Virus record (IMG/VR): IMGVR_UViG_3300031772_000009
Location: 1 to 64,000 of that record
Direction: 5' to 3' (one strand)
Source: a virus
Length of the DNA: 64,000 bases
The notes beneath the pieces are model-generated. The model worked only from the letters and a program-made list of their open reading frames with translations, was not told where the DNA came from and made no database searches. Shown piece after piece: positions 15,352 to 24,112 of this stretch (position 1 is its first letter; every line of letters begins with the position of its first letter). Position numbers and translations under genes: made by a program.

Positions 15352-17607
15352 ATGGACGAAAGTAGAAGAGAAAAAGGTAGAAAAGCAATAGAAAATAGAA
15401 GAATACGTGATGAAAACCGAGTAGACGCTCAAGTAAAATTTGTTGATGACTTTCAAAAGTTTATAGAGACCCAGAAAAAGAAGACTGGAATACCAGAAGA
15501 GGAACTCATAAACGAAGTCTTGTCAACCCATGTTTCAATGGTGGAGTTTGACGAGACAACTGGAAAGGCAAGCCTAGTTTTTGACGCTTGGAAAGGCGTG
15601 GTGGTTGGAGAAGAAACAAAAGTTAGCCAAGCCACTCTGAAAGACTTTCGTGACTTGAGAGAAAACTTTGCTCCAGTAAGTGCTGGAATAGAATGGCATA
15701 GAGACTTCACATCGGGTGGCGGATTTCTTGTTCAGATAGACGACCCAACAGACAAGAACCAAAATACTATGCGAGAAGAAATCAATCTGCTTAACCGAAA
15801 CGTTTATCAAGACCAATACGTGAAGGGACTCGACAACATTCTCGACATAGAAATAGATATTGCTTTGACTGACGGCTGTGCGGCGGCTGAAATAGTCTAT
15901 ACTAAAGAAGTCGCATTTGAAGATTATATAGACGAAATAGAAGAAGTAATGTTGGATGATGGGAAGAAAGTAAAAGTTTTAAAGCCTAAAGAAATGACGA
16001 GTGAATTATGGAAAGACCTCGGCGGAATTACCAGACTAAAAATCATTGAGGATTCATACACCCGTCTAGTTCCGTATCGCCATCCGAAAAGTGGGGAAAT
16101 ACTTTATTGGACTCTGGATGAGAAAGGTGGAAAGGACAATCAAGGTTTATCATATGAAGACATTGTGAGTAAGGAAAAGAAAGCCAATAAACCAATCATA
16201 AAGTTTCATCCTTGGGAAATCCTTTGGTTGTCATGGAATCAACGTGGAACAAACCTTAAAGGCATGAGCATGATTCAATCAGTCTACAAGATTGCCAAGA
16301 TGGTGCAAGAAATACAGACTTCAGTTGGAAAAGGTTTCAACAGATGGGCTAACAAGAAATACTTCTTCGTGTGTGGAAGTGAACGGAGACAATGGAACAA
16401 AGTTTACAGAACCGAATTCTTGAAAGCAATGGAGAAAATGATAAAGAACAACTGGGTTGGAATTCCAGTTCCAGCAGAATTCGAAATTAAAGAGATTGGT
16501 GGAGAACAATCAGTCTTTGATGGAAAGAATATATTAGACCACTTGATTGGAATGATTGCGGCTGGAATGCAGTATCCAAGAGAGTTCCTTGAGGTTGGAC
16601 GTACACAAGCAAGCGACAAGGCTTGGTTGGCATGGACAGTCCGTTATGGACGAAGCCAATTACAGATACGCCGAGCAATAGAACATCAACTTTGGGAGAG
16701 ACATTTATGGTGCAAGTTCGGAATGACTAAAAAGAAAAGCGTGAAGGGAGTCGAAAAAGAAAAGCAAGAAGACATTCCAATTTACGTTCCGAAACTTCAA
16801 TGGAAAGCGGAAGGTCAATGGTTGAAGGACGCAAAGATAAAGTTGCTTACTGGACTGTTGAATGTGGCTAACCCGATAGATTACCCGTTGAAGATGCCCG
16901 TCCAGAAGGAAATGGGAGCAACGATTGGCATTGGAGAAATAGACTGGAAAGACATAGAGGATTTGTTTGATACTCAAAACAAGATTAAGATTGCAAATGC
17001 AAAAATGGAACAGATGAAAGCGGAAGCGAAACTTGGCGAAATGGAAAAGATGAGTCAAGAAGAACTGATAAAGTTAGTTACGCCAGCACCAACTACTCCA
17101 CAGCCACAGACTTCAGAAGAGAAACTTCAAGAGCAAGAGAGGAAACGTACTGAAGCTGGAGTTTCAAGAACAACTAAAGAGACTGGAACACAGACAAAGA
17201 AGGGACAAGCTAAAGAGATGGGTGGAACAAGATTGGCTGAAACAGTTGAACAGTTAGAATTGCCACAAGACATACTTGACGGAATCAAGAAACTTGTGAA
17301 TGCTAGGTTACGTAAACAAGAAATGGAAAATGAGACAAGTGAAATAGTATTGGAGAACGCTAAAAAGATGAGTGAAGTGGCAAAAGTGGAATCTGAATCC
17401 AGTCAAAAAAAGACAGAGTTGACAGAGTTAGAATTGGAAGCCATAAAAGAGAAAGCAAAAACTGAAAAGGAATTGGCTGAGATGGAAAAAGAAAATACTA
17501 AAAAGAAAAGAGAATTAACAGAAATAGAGTTGGAAGACGCTAAAAAGAAGAGGGAACAACGAAAAGAACTTGATGAGGAAATCAAAAAGGTGAAGAAGAA
17601 ACAATGA
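15352..17607 (+). CDS. portal protein with long coiled-coil tail
   Basis: 751 aa from ATG (an in-frame GTG at 15343 could add three residues). Residues 90-470 have portal-type features: WHRDFTSGGGFLVQI, FHPWEILWLSWNQRG, then GMIAAGMQYPREFLEVGRTQAS and LQIRRAIEHQLW, as in DUF935/SPP1-like portals whose dodecamer forms the DNA entry channel. From about residue 545 the protein is a highly charged, low-complexity coiled coil (repeats like KKRELTEIELEDAKKKR), which makes it much longer than usual portals. Terminase genes expected beside it are absent. Confidence 0.82.
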   Translation: MDESRREKGRKAIENRRIRDENRVDAQVKFVDDFQKFIETQKKKTGIPEEELINEVLSTHVSMVEFDETTGKASLVFDAWKGVVVGEETKVSQATLKDFRDLRENFAPVSAGIEWHRDFTSGGGFLVQIDDPTDKNQNTMREEINLLNRNVYQDQYVKGLDNILDIEIDIALTDGCAAAEIVYTKEVAFEDYIDEIEEVMLDDGKKVKVLKPKEMTSELWKDLGGITRLKIIEDSYTRLVPYRHPKSGEILYWTLDEKGGKDNQGLSYEDIVSKEKKANKPIIKFHPWEILWLSWNQRGTNLKGMSMIQSVYKIAKMVQEIQTSVGKGFNRWANKKYFFVCGSERRQWNKVYRTEFLKAMEKMIKNNWVGIPVPAEFEIKEIGGEQSVFDGKNILDHLIGMIAAGMQYPREFLEVGRTQASDKAWLAWTVRYGRSQLQIRRAIEHQLWERHLWCKFGMTKKKSVKGVEKEKQEDIPIYVPKLQWKAEGQWLKDAKIKLLTGLLNVANPIDYPLKMPVQKEMGATIGIGEIDWKDIEDLFDTQNKIKIANAKMEQMKAEAKLGEMEKMSQEELIKLVTPAPTTPQPQTSEEKLQEQERKRTEAGVSRTTKETGTQTKKGQAKEMGGTRLAETVEQLELPQDILDGIKKLVNARLRKQEMENETSEIVLENAKKMSEVAKVESESSQKKTELTELELEAIKEKAKTEKELAEMEKENTKKKRELTEIELEDAKKKREQRKELDEEIKKVKKKQ

Positions 17608-17939
17608 GACAAGAAAAACTATTTCAGTATTTTAAAGACCCACAACTTACACAGCCAATATACAATTTAGAGTTTCCAGAACCAGTGGTGGCTGGACGAG
17701 AAAAGGGAGAATTGACGGTTTACGCCCACAATATTAGTTCAGCAGAACTTTATGATTTAGAGTTCACTCCTAAAGACCCAGACCTCAAAATAGACAAAAG
17801 TAGCGACAAGGTGAACCCTAAAGAAACTATAATACTAAAGTTTACTTTCACTCCAGCAGAAGACAGAAAAGAACCGTTAAACACGGAGTTTACCGTGACT
17901 ACCAAGGGAATCATCAGAGCAAATCCGAAAGCCTTATAA
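17604..17939 (+). CDS. Ig-like beta-sandwich protein, likely virion component
   Basis: 111 aa in an ATGA overlap with the portal gene. Alternating strands with AGREKGELTVYAHNISS and IILKFTFTPAEDRKEPL look like a single Ig/CARDB-type domain. Such domains often decorate capsids, but no direct evidence links it to the virion apart from position. Confidence 0.5.
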   Translation: MRQEKLFQYFKDPQLTQPIYNLEFPEPVVAGREKGELTVYAHNISSAELYDLEFTPKDPDLKIDKSSDKVNPKETIILKFTFTPAEDRKEPLNTEFTVTTKGIIRANPKAL

Positions 17940-17950
17940 CTCCCATCTCA
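17929..17950 (+). promoter_or_regulatory. structural-gene promoter
   Basis: AAAGCCTTATAACTCCCATC, nearly identical in core to 15301-15320; the ATG follows about 35 bases after the TATA. Confidence 0.6.
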
Positions 17951-17976
17951 TCTATATAAGTTAAGAAGTTGATAAT

Positions 17977-18534
17977 ATGAACAGAAAAGAATCGTTTGGA
18001 TTTGCAGACTCAATCGAATGGGTACATAAAGACAAAGACGGCAACGTAATCAAGAGATACAATTCTGATACTCGCTGGAATAGATTCTTAAAGAGAGTTC
18101 ACTTGAAAAGACGTAACTGTTTAACCTATGACGGCATGAGAATCGTTGCTGGATTGATGACTGTGGATGTTGGCAATACTGCATTTGACTATATCGGCAT
18201 TGGAACTGGAGCAGTAGCCGCCGATGTATCGGATAGAGCATTAGGAACTCAGAAGTCAAGATTGGGCGGAGCATTATGTACGGGAACTATCGTGAAGACC
18301 GATGCGGGATGCACATTTGATACTATGCAATTAGTTGTGGTATTCTCAAAGGCGAATGACGCTGGATTAACTGGTGCGGTGCAGAACATTACTGAAGTTG
18401 GAGTATTCAACCATACAAGCAATGTGACTGATACGATGCTGTTTAGACAAGTATTTGCGGCTGAAGCCATGAACTGGGATTTACTCGATACTTTAACGAT
18501 GACTTGTAAGATGCAAGTCAAGCAAGGTACATGA
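17977..18534 (+). CDS. tail-fibre-associated structural protein
   Basis: 185 aa. YIGIGTGAVAADVSDRALG, then TEVGVFNHTSN and LFRQVFAAEAMNWDLLDTL form a pattern seen in many phage and haloarchaeal-virus proteins annotated as tail-fibre or tail-collar proteins. Its place between portal and repeat fibre agrees. The exact role is not known. Confidence 0.65.
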   Translation: MNRKESFGFADSIEWVHKDKDGNVIKRYNSDTRWNRFLKRVHLKRRNCLTYDGMRIVAGLMTVDVGNTAFDYIGIGTGAVAADVSDRALGTQKSRLGGALCTGTIVKTDAGCTFDTMQLVVVFSKANDAGLTGAVQNITEVGVFNHTSNVTDTMLFRQVFAAEAMNWDLLDTLTMTCKMQVKQGT

Positions 18535-18554
18535 CATTCTAAGGTAATCTAAAT

Positions 18555-18665
18555 ATGGTCAATGAAATTAAAGACGAATATACTGGAAAGTTTACAAATT
18601 ATCTAATGGCTATTCTTCTTTTAGTTTCTATAGCCGTTAATAAAATTATAGAGGGTAGAGAATAA
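18555..18665 (+). CDS. 36-residue membrane protein
   Basis: A single hydrophobic helix (YLMAILLLVSIAVNKII) between short charged ends; the stop overlaps the fibre ATG by one base. Small size and position near late genes would fit a holin-like or assembly role, but this is only inference. Confidence 0.55.
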   Translation: MVNEIKDEYTGKFTNYLMAILLLVSIAVNKIIEGRE

Positions 18666-20491
18666 TGACTAATTGGCTTACTGGTTGGGGATTTAGGAAG
18701 AGCCACATTATTACGGCAAGTGCTGGTGCTGGAACTAACTATCAGACTTGCATCAAAGTCTATAAGACTACGGGGACAGATGGTACTGAAACTGTTAATG
18801 GTGTTACTGCTGGAAAGGTATATGTTGGTTCTAATTGCAGAAACGACTTTGGAGACATTAGATTTACAGATAATGATGGAGATACTTTGCTTGACTGTTG
18901 GATGGAAGAATTATCAAGTGGAGTATATGCCATTTTCTGGGTTGAAGTGGCTGATACTCTTGAATCTAATGCAACCATCTATGTCTATTATAGCAAATCA
19001 GACGCTACTTATCCTTATCTTGCAACTGTCTTAGCTCAAGGAGAAGCTACATTTAGGTTCTTTGATGACTTTCTTGCGGCTAATATAGATTGGACTAACA
19101 AATGGCAATCAACCAAGCAGACAAATTTCTCAATTGAGAGTGGTGCATTGAAGATTGTGATGGGTACTACTGACACAGAGCTAATCAACACAAAGAACTC
19201 TTATGGTGATGGATATGCTTCAAGTGCATTAATTCGTGCGGCTACAAGTGGCAAACGAGTCTTGAATATGAATAATGATATTCCAGCCACTTGGAGAGAT
19301 AAGGATGCTGGAAGAGTGCTTTGGGTAATTGGGAAACTTCAATGTGCATTGAATGGTACACCCAGTGAACTTGTTGAAAGTCAAGACTTAACAAATTACT
19401 ATAAGAGTAAAATATATTGTCCAGCTTCTGGTGATGCTACGGTTACTCTGTTGAAAGCTGGAGTAGTAAAGCTAACAAGAACAGCCGCACCAGCTTACAG
19501 AACCGTCTATGTAAGCTTTAGCACTTGGGATGGTACGGGATATGTGGATGATGTATATGTTAGAAAATATGTTAGTCCAGAACCAGCACATAGCACTTGG
19601 GGAACAGAAGAAGTTCCAGCAGTAGCCCACTCTCTAACAATTACTGAAATAATCGGTTGTGTAGACAGTAAAAGTAGAAACAAAACAATCAATAGAACCT
19701 ATTCGGAACTGTTGGGATTAACAGATAGTAAATCCAGAATCAAATCATATTTTAGAACCATAACTGAATTGTTGGGTTTGAAAGATAGTAAAAGCAGAGT
19801 AAAATCATATTATAGAACCATAACTGAACTACTTGGACTAAAAGATTTAAGTAAAAGTTGGATTCACGGAAAGTTTCTAACTATAATTGAAATTATAGGT
19901 TTGAAAGATAGTAAGTCAAGAGTAAAGAGTATTCATAGAACCATAACGGAAAAACTAGGATTAAAAGAAACTAGAAGTCGAAGTAAAACAATCAGTAGAG
20001 TCATAACTGAACTGATTGGGATGAAGGATGCTGTTACGAAAGTTGCTTGGCATTGGAGTTTACCACCCGTACCACCAGTAATAACTGCCGCCGTTGGCAA
20101 AATCAAACATGTGTTGCTTGACAAGTTTCTGGGTTGGCTTGAGCAACCAGCAGAAGACAACCCTAGAGTACAGTGTGACGTGAAAGTAAGTTGGACTCAG
20201 ACCAACAGAGTTGCTTCCAGCATAAAAGATTTATTCACTGAAACAGTAACTATAAGAGGCAAACTGGCTCACGTCTTCACGGAAACAATGCCTATAACCG
20301 CCGCACTTTTACACGAATTTACTGAAAGTGTCCAGATTAGGGGTTCTATCATTCAAAAGTTTGAGGAGACAGTCCACATAACTGGAGACCTAATGAAAGC
20401 AGTGATTGAGGACGGACTAAAAGTTTTCGGTGAAGTTACTCCGTTATTGGAGAAACTCCGAGAATTGAAACGTAGGATAGAAGAAAATTAG
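18665..20491 (+). CDS. fibre/adhesin: DUF2341-like head plus two tandem repeat arrays
   Basis: 608 aa. Residues 1-110 resemble DUF2341 (WGFRKSHIITASAG, FGDIRFTDNDGDTLLDCWME, FWVEVADTLESNATIYVYY), followed by a lectin-like jelly-roll region. Residues about 324-460 are seven 20-residue repeats with consensus TITELLGLKDSKSRVKSYYR. After a proline-rich linker, residues about 520-585 hold four to five 14-residue repeats of the type LFTETVTIRGKLAH. The layout suits a receptor-binding fibre with a repetitive shaft. Confidence 0.8.
   Translation: MTNWLTGWGFRKSHIITASAGAGTNYQTCIKVYKTTGTDGTETVNGVTAGKVYVGSNCRNDFGDIRFTDNDGDTLLDCWMEELSSGVYAIFWVEVADTLESNATIYVYYSKSDATYPYLATVLAQGEATFRFFDDFLAANIDWTNKWQSTKQTNFSIESGALKIVMGTTDTELINTKNSYGDGYASSALIRAATSGKRVLNMNNDIPATWRDKDAGRVLWVIGKLQCALNGTPSELVESQDLTNYYKSKIYCPASGDATVTLLKAGVVKLTRTAAPAYRTVYVSFSTWDGTGYVDDVYVRKYVSPEPAHSTWGTEEVPAVAHSLTITEIIGCVDSKSRNKTINRTYSELLGLTDSKSRIKSYFRTITELLGLKDSKSRVKSYYRTITELLGLKDLSKSWIHGKFLTIIEIIGLKDSKSRVKSIHRTITEKLGLKETRSRSKTISRVITELIGMKDAVTKVAWHWSLPPVPPVITAAVGKIKHVLLDKFLGWLEQPAEDNPRVQCDVKVSWTQTNRVASSIKDLFTETVTIRGKLAHVFTETMPITAALLHEFTESVQIRGSIIQKFEETVHITGDLMKAVIEDGLKVFGEVTPLLEKLRELKRRIEEN
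19632..20052 (+). repeat. coding tandem repeat, seven 60-base units
   Basis: Seven degenerate 60-base units encode the 20-residue fibre repeat. Third copy and fifth copy differ mostly at third positions, and the fourth unit carries a one-residue insertion, so copy number may vary between relatives. Confidence 0.8.
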
Positions 20492-20493
20492 CG

Positions 20494-20700
20494 AAACCCT
20501 TATATTCTTGTTTTCCTATTTTATTCAACGGTATGCGGGACAATTCGAAGTGAATAAGGGTTAATCAATGAAGATGGACTCACGTTCATCCAAGTTGGTT
20601 TCATGCGAGACCACCCTAAAACAGAGTTGAAAGCCATGACGCAAAAGCCATAATGATGGCGTAATGTGCGAGCCTACCTTGCATCCGTCTTTTTTATAGA
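20494..20700 (+). ncRNA. candidate non-coding RNA
   Basis: A promoter box AAACCCTTATATTC at 20494-20507 is followed by about 190 bases without a convincing frame. Short hairpins are visible: GGTTTC-ATGC-GAGACC, and GCCAT-AATG-ATGGC. It ends at a T-run (GTCTTTTTTATA) just before the promoter of the next gene. Function unknown. Confidence 0.5.
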
Positions 20701-20745
20701 AACCCTTAATAGTCTCTTCTTATATTCTTATGACATAGTGATAAA
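20699..20745 (+). promoter_or_regulatory. promoter for GT-A gene
   Basis: AAACCCTTAATAG at 20699-20711; the gene starts after AGTGATAAAATG, where GTGAT matches the archaeal Shine-Dalgarno core. Confidence 0.5.
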
Positions 20746-21543
20746 ATGCCTAAGACTAAAAAGATAGAAGAGAAATCAGATAAACCACAACCACCTAAAG
20801 CAGTGGTTTTGATTAGTACAGTTTCAAATATTGGTATGAGGAACGAGTACAGCGTTAACGCCATGATTCATTTGGCTTGGGTTTGCGGAGCATATGGAAT
20901 CCAGATAATCGCTGGAACATACGATGAATGCCCAATTAGCGTAGCAAGAAACATGGCTTGCGAAGAAATGCTTAAGAACCCCAAGATAACACATTTGTTC
21001 TTTGTTGATTCGGACTGTGTTCCAGACCCAGACACAATACTAAAGTTTCTCAGTTACGATTTACCAGTAGTTAGCGGCTGGTATCTAAGCAGAAAAGGTA
21101 GCGGTCTTCCAGTAGTGTTCAAACTTGAAGAATCCACAGAACACAAAACCATGCCTTCAATAGTTGCCCTTCACGACTTGTTCCCGAAATGGCGGAGTTA
21201 CAAGCTTGACGAACTGTTGACTTTACAGAAAGAAAAGAATGGACTAACAAAAGTGGACGGCGTAGGTGCTGGATGCTTACTGATTAAACGTGAAACACTC
21301 TCCCACCTTGACCAGCCATATTTCTTTGAAGACAACACCAAAAAATATGGTTTCGGAGAAGACTTGTTCTTCAGCCTCAACTGTAAACTCCACGACATTC
21401 CAATCTATGTTGACTTGAACAAGTTCTGCAAACACTGGACTTGGGGACTCATAGACATGCGACACGTCCAAGCATTGCTTCAACGGTCAAGACAAGAACA
21501 ACAACAAACAAAAACCCAACAACCCGAAAATCGCCCTATGTAA
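20746..21543 (+). CDS. glycosyltransferase with GT-A fold (GT2-like)
   Basis: 265 aa. FFVDSDCVPDPDTI has the DxD-type metal site at the end of a strand, VVSGWYLSRKG follows, and GAGCLLIKRETL with FGEDLFFSLNC gives the late GT-A elements (the ED acidic pair). The C-terminal 25 residues are Gln-rich. It stands apart from the GT-B cassette, right after the fibre gene, so glycosylation of virion or host surface are both possible. Confidence 0.8.
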   Translation: MPKTKKIEEKSDKPQPPKAVVLISTVSNIGMRNEYSVNAMIHLAWVCGAYGIQIIAGTYDECPISVARNMACEEMLKNPKITHLFFVDSDCVPDPDTILKFLSYDLPVVSGWYLSRKGSGLPVVFKLEESTEHKTMPSIVALHDLFPKWRSYKLDELLTLQKEKNGLTKVDGVGAGCLLIKRETLSHLDQPYFFEDNTKKYGFGEDLFFSLNCKLHDIPIYVDLNKFCKHWTWGLIDMRHVQALLQRSRQEQQQTKTQQPENRPM

Positions 21544-21595
21544 CTCGATGGGGGTCTGTTAAAAACTAGGAGTATGTTTTTGGGGGTAACTGTTG

Positions 21596-21817
21596 ATGGA
21601 AGGTAATATGACTCCGAAAGACAAAGAAAAGTTTGAGAGGATATGGAAGAAACTTGGCGAAAAAGAACTGAGCAATGACGATTTGAAACGGCTTGTCTAT
21701 TGGTTAATAATTGCATTGGGAGCAGAAGGTTGGTTTACTTTAGAATTAAAGGAAACGGCGAAACGTTTTGGAATCTTAGAATTACTTGAAGAAGGACTAA
21801 AATCTCCATCTGAATAA
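21596..21817 (+). CDS. small helical protein, unknown function
   Basis: 73 aa, strongly helical (KFERIWKKLGEKELSNDD). Its end, ELKETAKRFGI, is echoed by the C-terminus of the next HNH protein (ELKETVKRLGI), which suggests the HNH gene inserted here and carries a copy of this sequence. A TTG directly upstream at 21593 could also start it. Confidence 0.55.
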   Translation: MEGNMTPKDKEKFERIWKKLGEKELSNDDLKRLVYWLIIALGAEGWFTLELKETAKRFGILELLEEGLKSPSE

Positions 21818-21821
21818 ACAT

Positions 21822-21845
21822 AAGACTTATATCTCTCTTTTTACT
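21822..21845 (+). promoter_or_regulatory. promoter for leaderless HNH gene
   Basis: AAGACTTATATCTC at 21822-21835; the ATG at 21857 lies about 26 bases after the TATA, consistent with a leaderless transcript. Confidence 0.5.
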
Positions 21846-21856
21846 TTATATTCTTT

Positions 21857-22414
21857 ATGTCTCAAGAAAATGAAAGATGTCATGAAAGACATAGAGAATA
21901 CTGTAGAAAATGGCGACAAACCCATAAAGAACAACTTAGAGAATATAACAAAAAATATAGAACCACTGAAAAATATAAGAAAAAACATAGAGAGTACTAT
22001 AAACATAATTCCAAAAAACATAATGAATATACTAAGAAATGGAGAGAACAAAACAAAGACCATGTTAAAGAATACACCAGAAAATACTATTTATTACATA
22101 AAAAAGAGAAGAATGTAGACCGCATGAATAGATTCCGAGAGTTAAAACAGAAATATGTTAACTTATTGGGTGGTAAATGTCAAATTTGCGGATATAATAA
22201 AGATAATGGAGCATTACACTTTCATCATTTAAATCCAGATGAGAAAGAAAGAACAAAGGAAGCTTTAAGAGTAGCTTTTGAGCCTAAAATAAGAAATGGA
22301 AGTATCCAGTTACTTTGTGCTAATTGTCATCAAGAAATACATGATGGATTCACGAATGAATTAAAGGAGACGGTTAAGAGACTAGGAATAGAAGACTGGT
22401 TCAAGAGAGAGTAG
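21857..22414 (+). CDS. HNH endonuclease
   Basis: 185 aa. A long basic, Lys/Tyr/His-rich N-terminal helix precedes the core GGKCQICGYNKD, ALHFHHLNPDEKE and LLCANCHQEIHD. The C-terminal 20 residues (ELKETVKRLGIEDWF) repeat the end of the upstream gene. It is more AT-rich than its neighbours and has its own promoter, as expected for a free-standing homing endonuclease. Confidence 0.82.
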   Translation: MSQENERCHERHREYCRKWRQTHKEQLREYNKKYRTTEKYKKKHREYYKHNSKKHNEYTKKWREQNKDHVKEYTRKYYLLHKKEKNVDRMNRFRELKQKYVNLLGGKCQICGYNKDNGALHFHHLNPDEKERTKEALRVAFEPKIRNGSIQLLCANCHQEIHDGFTNELKETVKRLGIEDWFKRE

Positions 22415-22416
22415 CC

Positions 22417-22767
22417 GTGGACAAGAATAATCCTCAAGACCTCTACGACTGGTTCATAAGAGTGAGAATGGACGAACCACGTAACTGTAAAGAGTTACTT
22501 GATTGTGTAAAGGCATTCTTGTATTATATGGAAAATATGTATAGAAATCCAGAATCTAGTCAACTTTCACCAATCCTAAATCAACTAAGGCAAAAAGCTG
22601 GCAAAAACAGAACTGAATTTATCAGAAAGAAATTACTGTTGGGAGAGGACTTGGCGTGGTCTAGTCACGACTTGGAAGAAATAAGACGTGAAATTCATTT
22701 GGAAATTAAGAGGTTAGAGAAGAGAAAACGGAGACAAGCGTGGGAGTTAAGACATGCCAAGAGATGA
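22417..22767 (+). CDS. paralogous small helical protein A
   Basis: 116 aa from GTG (MDKNNPQDLYDWFIRVRMDEP). It is a tandem duplicate of the next gene: both share EPRNC, ELLDCV, RKKLL, EDLAWS and a basic C-terminus. This copy has about 14 extra residues mid-protein. No known domain recognised. Confidence 0.65.
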   Translation: MDKNNPQDLYDWFIRVRMDEPRNCKELLDCVKAFLYYMENMYRNPESSQLSPILNQLRQKAGKNRTEFIRKKLLLGEDLAWSSHDLEEIRREIHLEIKRLEKRKRRQAWELRHAKR

Positions 22768-22772
22768 AATAA

Positions 22773-23081
22773 ATGGATAAGAATAATCCAGAAGACCTTT
22801 ACAATTGGTTCATGAAAATTCGTATGGCTGAACCACGGAACTGTCAAGAACTTCTGGACTGTGTAAATGCAATCTTAGCGTATATGGAAGAACAATACAG
22901 AAAAGGAGATTCCAGTTACCAATCCAACATTACATTTCTAAGAAAGAAACTTTTGTTTAGGGAAGACTTGGCTTGGTCTGTTGAAGAGTTGGACAGAATA
23001 CGGGGCATAGTTCACTGGGAAATGAAGAGTATAAAGAGACGAAAACGTAAAGAAGAAAAGAAAGCTAAGAGAAAAGCTTAA
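22773..23081 (+). CDS. paralogous small helical protein B
   Basis: 102 aa, tandem paralogue of 22417 (MDKNNPEDLYNWFMKIRMAEP; FLRKKLLFREDLAWS; Lys/Arg-rich tail). The start is an ATG 6 bases after the previous stop. Divergence between copies shows both have been kept for some time. Confidence 0.65.
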   Translation: MDKNNPEDLYNWFMKIRMAEPRNCQELLDCVNAILAYMEEQYRKGDSSYQSNITFLRKKLLFREDLAWSVEELDRIRGIVHWEMKSIKRRKRKEEKKAKRKA

Positions 23082-23169
23082 ATAGTCTGTCACTGTCTTG
23101 AGTTTATAATGGACTAACTAATTACAAAAAACAGAATCTTTGCAATTGCTTACTAACCATTCGTTAACA

Positions 23170-23350
23170 GCGAACATTTATATACTCTAGCGAATATTGA
23201 TGGTTTTATGGAGAATGTTTATAAGTTTGGAATGATATTATATCTTTGTTTGTTGTCCCCAGTGTTCGTTAAGGACGCTGGTGTTTCATAGTCATCGGTT
23301 GTGAAGGCGACCCGTGAGTAACGTGAAGCCGACCAACCTTTGATATTTTC
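23170..23350 (+). ncRNA. candidate structured RNA with two hairpins
   Basis: The 317 bases between genes hold two TATA-like boxes (ACATTTATATAC near 23177 and ATGTTTATAAG near 23216) and no convincing frame. A 9-bp hairpin CCAGTGTTC-GTTAA-GGACGCTGG lies at 23259-23281. A nested hairpin at 23297-23338 has GGTTG/CAACC, GGC/GCC and CGT/ACG. A T-rich stretch follows. I take the RNA as roughly 23242-23345. Confidence 0.55.
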
Positions 23351-23399
23351 CCATAAAGATTTATAAGAGACGAAGTTATTAGGGTAGACAGTGATTGAA
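23351..23399 (+). promoter_or_regulatory. CCATAAAG-type promoter
   Basis: CCATAAAGATTTATAAGAG at 23351-23369, about 30 bases before the start region AGTGATTGAAATGG of the next gene. Confidence 0.65.
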
Positions 23400-23618
23400 A
23401 TGGTTGAGAAAATTAAAGTTGGATTGTTTGCACTTTTCCTTTCGCTCTGGATTCTAAATTTCTTTGGAGTCTACAAATACTTTGAGTGGCTGTTCGGACA
23501 AGAACTTTTGACTACTGTTGGAATAGTTGGAACAGTATTGGTTTTACCACTTCTTATTGTAGAATTCTTTCTCGGTATACTTATGCTTGGAGTATTTAAG
23601 GGAATAATGGAAGCCTAA
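23400..23618 (+). CDS. two-helix membrane protein
   Basis: 72 aa with hydrophobic segments at about residues 7-25 and 38-62. An in-frame GTG at 23391 is an alternative start, but GTGAT there more likely serves as ribosome-binding sequence. First gene of an operon to 24643. Confidence 0.55.
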   Translation: MVEKIKVGLFALFLSLWILNFFGVYKYFEWLFGQELLTTVGIVGTVLVLPLLIVEFFLGILMLGVFKGIMEA

Positions 23619-23633
23619 AAAGGCGAACCAGAA

Positions 23634-23939
23634 ATGGGATTGAAACAGAAAATCAGACAAGGAAAAGCCATTCATCTTAAATGTGGAACACCTATTTCGT
23701 TGCTTCCTCTTGGTTGGTTTTGTACTACGTGTAGTTCTTACATTGATAAGAGTATTGTTGTTCGAATTGAGGATGTAGATAAACTGTTGGATGAAGCCTT
23801 TAGAAAATGTGCTTACGTTGATTATAACGGGAAACCAGTATTTCTATGCTCTACTTGTAGCTTTTATCATGGTATGAAAAAAGGATGTTTATGGGAAGAA
23901 GATAGAAAAAAAATTAAATGGTTAAAAAAGGAAGCATAA
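23634..23939 (+). CDS. zinc-binding protein
   Basis: 101 aa. Cysteines pair as WFCTTCSSY and LCSTCSFYHG with further Cys, indicating one or two zinc sites. Unknown function; overlaps the next gene by 22 bases. Confidence 0.55.
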   Translation: MGLKQKIRQGKAIHLKCGTPISLLPLGWFCTTCSSYIDKSIVVRIEDVDKLLDEAFRKCAYVDYNGKPVFLCSTCSFYHGMKKGCLWEEDRKKIKWLKKEA

Positions 23940-24112
23940 CTGTGCATTTAGGTTTAGACGACATATTGTTTGCTCTGATTTTCATAATCTTCAATGCTTT
24001 CTTGGTTTCGATAGTGGATGGTTTACTACTGAAGTTGTGCTTTGCTGGATGGACGCTTTCAGTATTAGCCTTTGCAACCTACATAATTATTACGAGAGAT
24101 GAAAATGATTAA
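23918..24112 (+). CDS. two-helix membrane protein
   Basis: 64 aa with two hydrophobic segments (about 10-30 and 36-57) and a charged C-terminus RDEND. No family recognised. Confidence 0.5.
   Translation: MVKKGSITVHLGLDDILFALIFIIFNAFLVSIVDGLLLKLCFAGWTLSVLAFATYIIITRDEND

Noticed and set aside
19632-20052. CRISPR array
   Set aside because: The regular 60-base spacing is coding: the units are in frame, without unique spacers, and translate to a 20-residue protein repeat. No other CRISPR-like array was seen.
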